Positions 7,127 to 10,736 of a stretch of DNA of 10,736 bases are shown one piece after another; the first letter of the stretch is position 1, and the number at the start of each line of letters is the position of its first letter. The notes beneath the pieces were generated by a model. The model did no database searches, was not told the origin of the DNA, and saw only the letters and a list, made by a program, of their open reading frames with translations. The translations under genes and the position numbers were made by a program. Source of the stretch: Phoronis ovalis (Eukaryota; Phoronida; Phoronidae); NCBI GenBank assembly GCA_028565635.1, contig JAOXYB010060546.1, forward strand, positions 1 to 10,736. Direction: 5' to 3'.

Positions 7127-8187
7127 ATCTCATCCCTATAATCAGATCATGTTCTAAGTTGCATATGGTTTGCAGCTCTGATGTGCAGTGCAGTAGTTGC
7201 TTTATGTGTTACGTATGTAACACAATGTTAAAGATTTGGATCAACATCCAGCCACTTTTTGTTCTTCATGAATCCACCTACAAATTTACCCTGTTGCAAA
7301 TATGAAGCTGATCGGGTAAAAACTGAAGTGTTATTGCGAGACAATGCTACTCACAAAAAATGTCAGATTCGGATCTGCATTTGACCCATGTCTCAGTCAT
7401 TTCAAAATATCACCTAGCCTTTTATGCCCAACAACCTATGACCTTCTTGAATCCACTTTCAAATCGTCTAGTCAATGCTTCATCTTTCTGGTTTGCAACA
7501 TGACAAAATCTCTGGAACAAACATGGCTGCCAATCGGTGATATTACAAGTAATACAAAATTATACCTGATTTGCACTTTGTCCTATCCTGACCCTGTGTT
7601 GAATATGAAGCAGGTCAAATAGAAATTGAAGTTGTTATTGTGACGTACAATTTCGAGAACAAACATGGCTATCAATCGGCCAATCAATATTGGAAGTGAT
7701 TCAGGTCAAAATTACACTTCATCTGCACTTTGACCTGTATTTACCATATCAAATATGAAGCTGTTTGGATAAAAAGTGAAACAGTTATTGCGGGACAAAA
7801 AAGATTCAGATCGTCATTTGACCGACTTCTCAAGGTAATTTTAAACTGTCACCTAGCTTATTACACCCACCAAACTATGGTTTTCTTGAATCCACCTTCA
7901 AATCACCTAGTCAACGCTGTCTTTCTTGTATGCGACCAAACATGACGTACCCTCTCAGGAACAAACATGGCTTCCAGTTAGTCACATTGGAAGTAATCAA
8001 GGACAAAATTATAACAGACCTGCAACTGAAGCGTATTTACCCTGTGCTGGATATAAAGTTGATCAGGTAAAAACTGAAGCAATTATCGCCAGGAAAAGAA
8101 AGTGTTACAGATGTCAACGACGATGACGACAACTTTGTACAGCCTACGACTCTATGCCCAGTCACTATATGGCATAAAAACAAGCTA
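7127..8187 (+). repeat. Repeat array 2b: diverged copy with recognisable 5' flank and 3' end
   Basis: The 5' flank shares GGTTTG(C/T)AGCTCTGAT with array 2a (7167-7182 against 5533-5548). Core units follow: partial B to about 7505, an A-type unit 7509-7649 with TGTGACGTACAATTTCGAG, a B-type unit 7650-7959 and a terminal unit from 7960. The end carries ACG/ATG repeats (8117-8130), TATGCC at 8153-8158 and GGCATA at 8171-8176, then AAAAACAAGCT. This is the most complete copy in the window, about 1.05 kb, with no coding capacity of its own that I can recognise. Confidence 0.85.
8117..8187 (+). mobile_element. 3' end module of array 2b: ACG microsatellite and eroded hairpin
   Basis: The order matches 1564-1630: imperfect ACG repeats, a TATGCC stem (six outer pairs kept, inner pairs lost), then GCATAAAAA and AGCT. 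Similarity to array 1 appears to stop just after AGCT, which places the element's 3' boundary near 8187 and near 1630. Confidence 0.65.
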
Positions 8188-8249
8188 CTTTAAATGATCC
8201 AAAGTCCATTTGTTTTCATTATTTCCATCTTCCTACCTCTTATATATAC

Positions 8250-8389
8250 CTGATGATTTTGCGCCTGTCATTTGTATGTAGTGATTTAGCTGTCGTTGGA
8301 TCTATTTCCATAAGTTGTTGGTGTAGTTCTGAGCTACTTGCATCACAAAAATGCGATTCTAAGACGTCTGAAGCATCTTTATCAAATTC
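8250..8389 (-). CDS. TRIT1: TRIT1 internal exon (first visible exon): linker before the conserved DxRR block
   Basis: This exon belongs to a tRNA dimethylallyltransferase, which transfers the isopentenyl group of DMAPP to N6 of A37 in tRNAs reading UNN codons. The minus strand shows an acceptor (TATTTCCACAG) ending at 8390, then 46 full codons plus two bases of a split codon, then donor AG|GTATATATA at 8249. Translation starts EFDKDASDVL. Residues 21-46 hold ELHQQLMEIDPTTAKSLH, then TND-RRK-II, matching the MiaA/TRIT1 block (D-P-x-x-A-x-x-[IL]-H-x-x-D-x-R-[RK]). Exon phase is 0 at the start and 2 at the end; the split codon AG+A gives Arg and completes the family's RAL(Q/E)V junction with the next exon. 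The first 18 or so residues are poorly conserved, as is usual here. The preceding exons, with the P-loop, are not in the window. Confidence 0.9.
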
Positions 8390-8602
8390 CTGTGGAAATA
8401 AAACGAATTTATATAATTCATGAAATCACAAAATATAGAGCATTGAACATTCCTAAATATAGAAATGAATATCAATGAAAGCACATTACTGGCTATCCAC
8501 AGCGTATGAAACGCAACAGAAATATACTAATTCTGGGCGTCATATAGATTATGAATTATGCCTCATGCTATAGAATTGAGGCTCGGAATTACTGTCTGTG
8601 TA

Positions 8603-8684
8603 AAATGCTAGGATTGGAAATAATATCTGGGTGCGTGCGTGCGCATCACAAGTAGTGTCTAGCTCAAATGCTAGGATTGGAAAT
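8603..8684 (+). repeat. 19-nt direct repeat, 63 bp apart, flanking a short GTGC run
   Basis: AAATGCTAGGATTGGAAAT occurs exactly at 8603-8621 and 8666-8684. Between them is GTGCGTGCGTGCGC (8631-8644). This is probably a local duplication inside the intron; no function is indicated. Confidence 0.8.
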
Positions 8685-9424
8685 ATTGGCTAGGAACCGC
8701 CACTGAGAAGGCATTTAACTTACAAAAATGCAGTGGACACGAAATGTACGACGTTGACAGTACAAATATATCTATGTCACAACGCAAGTAATCATGGTTA
8801 CACCCCGATAGAGGTGCGCGCCTAAACTGAGTAGTAGCAGGAAAAATCCACTCCATTCTTTCAGTAGTATAGATATTCTGTAAATATTTACCTAGTTTAA
8901 ATATGTTTCAACTGGATATTTGTTACAAAATCAACCTGAAATTACTTCACTAGGTTCATGAACGACAACAAATGACCTCATCGTGTTAACATTTTTAAAA
9001 AAAAATTGTCAAATGATAAAAACAAGGGTTCCAAAAATTTTACAACAAATATCTTCCTTCTCATGTTTCTGGTAAGGTAGGATCCTAAATTAATTTATAA
9101 GCAGTTTTACTTGGGGTCACTTTTTGAACCTATCGCTGAGGATATTTTGCGAACATAATATAAATTAAATTTACAAAAAAATTATTGAAACCTCACAGTT
9201 ATTAAGAAAATAACAGTCATTACAAAGAAATATCAAAACACACACCAGGTGGAGTCAATGCACCCATAAATTTATCAAAATGGCAACAAGTCTAAATTAT
9301 ATTAGAGTGTAATATATTGCATGCTAATTGACTCTTTAACTATTCATTTATAACAAAACTATATCAATTTACTCATTTTTAGTAATAAAAATATATAAAA
9401 TTGCAATTTTGGATCCCTTTATAG

Positions 9425-9462
9425 CAATGTATAACTAAAAAAATACAATGTATAACTAAAAA
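9425..9462 (+). repeat. 21-bp tandem repeat, about two copies
   Basis: CAATGTATAACTAAAAA starts at 9425 and again at 9446. It is a simple AT-rich local duplication. Confidence 0.75.
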
Positions 9463-9858
9463 TTAAATTTTATAATCATGGAGGCAATTTGAGGAGAAAA
9501 GTGTCAGTTTATAAAAAGAGCCCAGTCAGTCTACAAGTCTTCATGAAAAATACAACAGCTAAACCTGGTAAAAAAAATTATTATTTCATACTATAAACTA
9601 GGAATGGAACTAATTTATTATAGTTAGTTAGTATACATATTTTAGCACATGTAACATGTAGGAAGTTTTATTCAACTAGTATTTTTAAACTACATTGGAG
9701 AAAGACCAAATAAAAAGGTAATGATGGAGATCAATGTAACTAGTGATATGGGAAGAGTTCCTATGCACAGCTCATTTTATTAATTAACTAATTTTGTTTG
9801 GCATGAATAGTTAAATTTTAGCTAATTGCATGAAAAAATACACAAACAAAAGTAATAC

Positions 9859-9913
9859 ATCTTTATCTCTCTCTATCATCTCCCTCCCTCTCCCTTCTCT
9901 CCCTCTTTTTTCC
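9859..9913 (+). repeat. Polypyrimidine (CT-rich) tract
   Basis: The + strand is almost purely C and T over about 55 bp (CTCTCTCTATCATCTCCC and so on), so the transcribed gene strand is purine-rich here. It is not a polypyrimidine tract for a minus-strand acceptor. It sits just left of the diverged duplication starting at 9915. Confidence 0.8.
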
Positions 9914-9914
9914 A

Positions 9915-10365
9915 AAATATTATATATTCTTTTGATACCTACCAATCATATTTTTGTTTGATGCAAACAGACTTTTAAACTGGTTTCTGAATTGCCAAAT
10001 ATGGGGAAATTACCTAAATATTTCAAAAATACCACCATTTTTAAAATATGTTGCTCCATTTTATAACTAGTTTAGAAACGGGCTAATTTTTTTCAATGTT
10101 ACAAGCTAAAACCATTTATGTTTATCTATTATAAGCAGTTTTGTCTAAACCGGTATTTTTTTCTACAATATTATGAATATATTTCTTTTTTGATACATAA
10201 TAATCATATTAAAACATCTTAAAACAGATTTTTAAACTGGTTTCTGAATTGCCAATATACAAACAAATATGGGAAAATTCCCTAAATATTTCAAAAACAC
10301 TACCACATTTGTGCATTTTTAAAATGGGTTTGCTCATTGTATAAATTGATGCTTAACGGGTATAA
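9915..10365 (+). repeat. Diverged tandem duplication, two copies about 255 bp apart
   Basis: Copy 1 spans about 9915-10085 and copy 2 about 10167-10365. Shared blocks in the same order are AATATTAT, TTTTGATAC, AATCATAT, an exact 25-nt block (9974-9998 and 10231-10255; begins TTTAAACTGGTTTC), ATATGGGGAAAT / ATATGGGAAAAT, CCTAAATATTTCAAAAA, CCAC and TTTTTAAAAT. Copy 2 has small insertions. The spacer 10086-10166 is unrelated AT-rich sequence. No similarity to arrays 1 or 2 was seen. Confidence 0.85.
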
Positions 10366-10605
10366 TATAATGATTGCATTGACTTGAGTTATCGAATATA
10401 ATCATCATGTCTGTACTGAAAATTTATTTTTAAAAAAAAGCAACACATTGCTATGAGCAGAAACTGTTAAATAACGGCAAACTGCATGTGCAAAACCAAT
10501 AAGCATTCATTAGTTGTGCAGAGATGCCAAGGTCAGGGCAAAAACATGCGGGAGATTACTGTTTTTGTGATGTCATTTGTGCATATAACAGAGTCACCCT
10601 TCTTG

Positions 10606-10736
10606 AATTCGTTAGAACTCGTTAGGAAACTTGAACTCGTTAGATCTTCGTTATTTAATGAGTTCAATTCGTTAGCCTAACGAGTTCAATTCGTTAGAAC
10701 ATCCGAACCCAATGTTCGTTCTAACGAACGTTAGCG
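10606..10736. repeat. CGTTAG/CTAACG palindromic repeat cluster at the right edge
   Basis: CGTTAG occurs at 10610, 10620, 10638, 10670, 10692 and 10729, and its complement CTAACG at 10677 and 10721. AGTTCAATTCGTTAG is repeated exactly at 10661-10675 and 10683-10697. CGTTAG-C-CTAACG (10670-10682) is a near-perfect palindrome. The cluster runs to the window edge and probably continues beyond it. Confidence 0.85.

Larger units (their letters stand above)
7017..8249 (-). other. TRIT1 intron, 1,233 nt, mostly repeat array 2b
   Basis: The donor is GTATATATAAG, about 60 bp from the array's 3' end, and the acceptor is TTATCACTTAAG. The stretch 7017-7126 is AT-rich intron with no repeat similarity seen; the rest is the array. 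Confidence 0.85.
8390..10736 (-). other. TRIT1 intron upstream of the first visible exon; continues past the right edge
   Basis: The acceptor TATTTCCACAG ends at 8390. A minus-strand scan for the preceding conserved segment of the family (GGTNYY-type motif) found nothing, so this intron is at least about 2.3 kb. It is AT-rich and free of the array repeat seen in the other introns. It has its own small repeats: a 19-nt direct repeat (8603, 8666), a 21-bp tandem (9425, 9446), a polypyrimidine tract (9859-9913), a diverged duplication (9915, 10167) and a CGTTAG cluster (10606-10736). No gene was seen in it on either strand. Confidence 0.7.

Noticed and set aside
8671-8856. Minus-strand open frame of 61 codons as a possible upstream TRIT1 exon
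   Set aside because: It has none of the expected family motifs and no acceptor/donor pair in the right phase.
10486-10680. + strand open frame of 64 codons at the right edge
   Set aside because: It runs through the CGTTAG repeat cluster and shows no recognisable domain or splice context.

Overview
The window is eukaryotic nuclear DNA, AT-rich, and consists mostly of introns of one gene. Short protein-similar blocks on the minus strand are bounded by consensus splice sites. The marine-invertebrate look of the intronic repeats suggests a marine invertebrate, perhaps a mollusc or another lophotrochozoan. That taxonomic guess is weak and rests on repeat style only.

The gene is an orthologue of TRIT1 (tRNA dimethylallyltransferase, the eukaryotic MiaA/MOD5 family, which makes i6A37 in tRNA). 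Six internal exons can be placed on the minus strand, in transcript order: 8389-8250, 7016-6874, 5444-5333, 4765-4650, 4143-4066 and 2173-1946. All five junctions between them keep the reading frame (817 nt, about 272 codons). They cover the end of the catalytic core and the first half (CxxC) of the C-terminal zinc finger. The N-terminal exons (P-loop, DSMQVY and GGTNYY motifs) and the final exon(s) with the zinc-finger histidines were not found and must lie outside the window. One intron (4065-2174) starts with GC instead of GT.

The introns are filled with diverged copies of one repeat family. Array 1 (1 to about 1630) is a well-homogenised composite of two alternating subunits, A (about 146 bp) and B (about 270-310 bp). 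Array 2a (about 5500-6860) and array 2b (about 7127-8187) are older and surround the exon at 6874-7016. Inverse-orientation pieces lie at about 2401-2690 and 3228-3370. Arrays 1 and 2b end in the same order: a specific terminal unit, a short ACG microsatellite, a hairpin starting TATGCC, then A-run plus AGCT. Arrays 2a and 2b also seem to share a 5' flank. Each array therefore looks like one bounded mobile element with an internal tandem core, resembling the bivalve 'pearl' / non-autonomous Helentron layout. It is not a free satellite array.

From 8390 to 10736 the window is intron with no recognised exon. It holds small direct repeats, a polypyrimidine tract, a diverged tandem duplication (about 9915-10085 and 10167-10365) and a CGTTAG/CTAACG palindromic cluster at the right edge (10606-10736).
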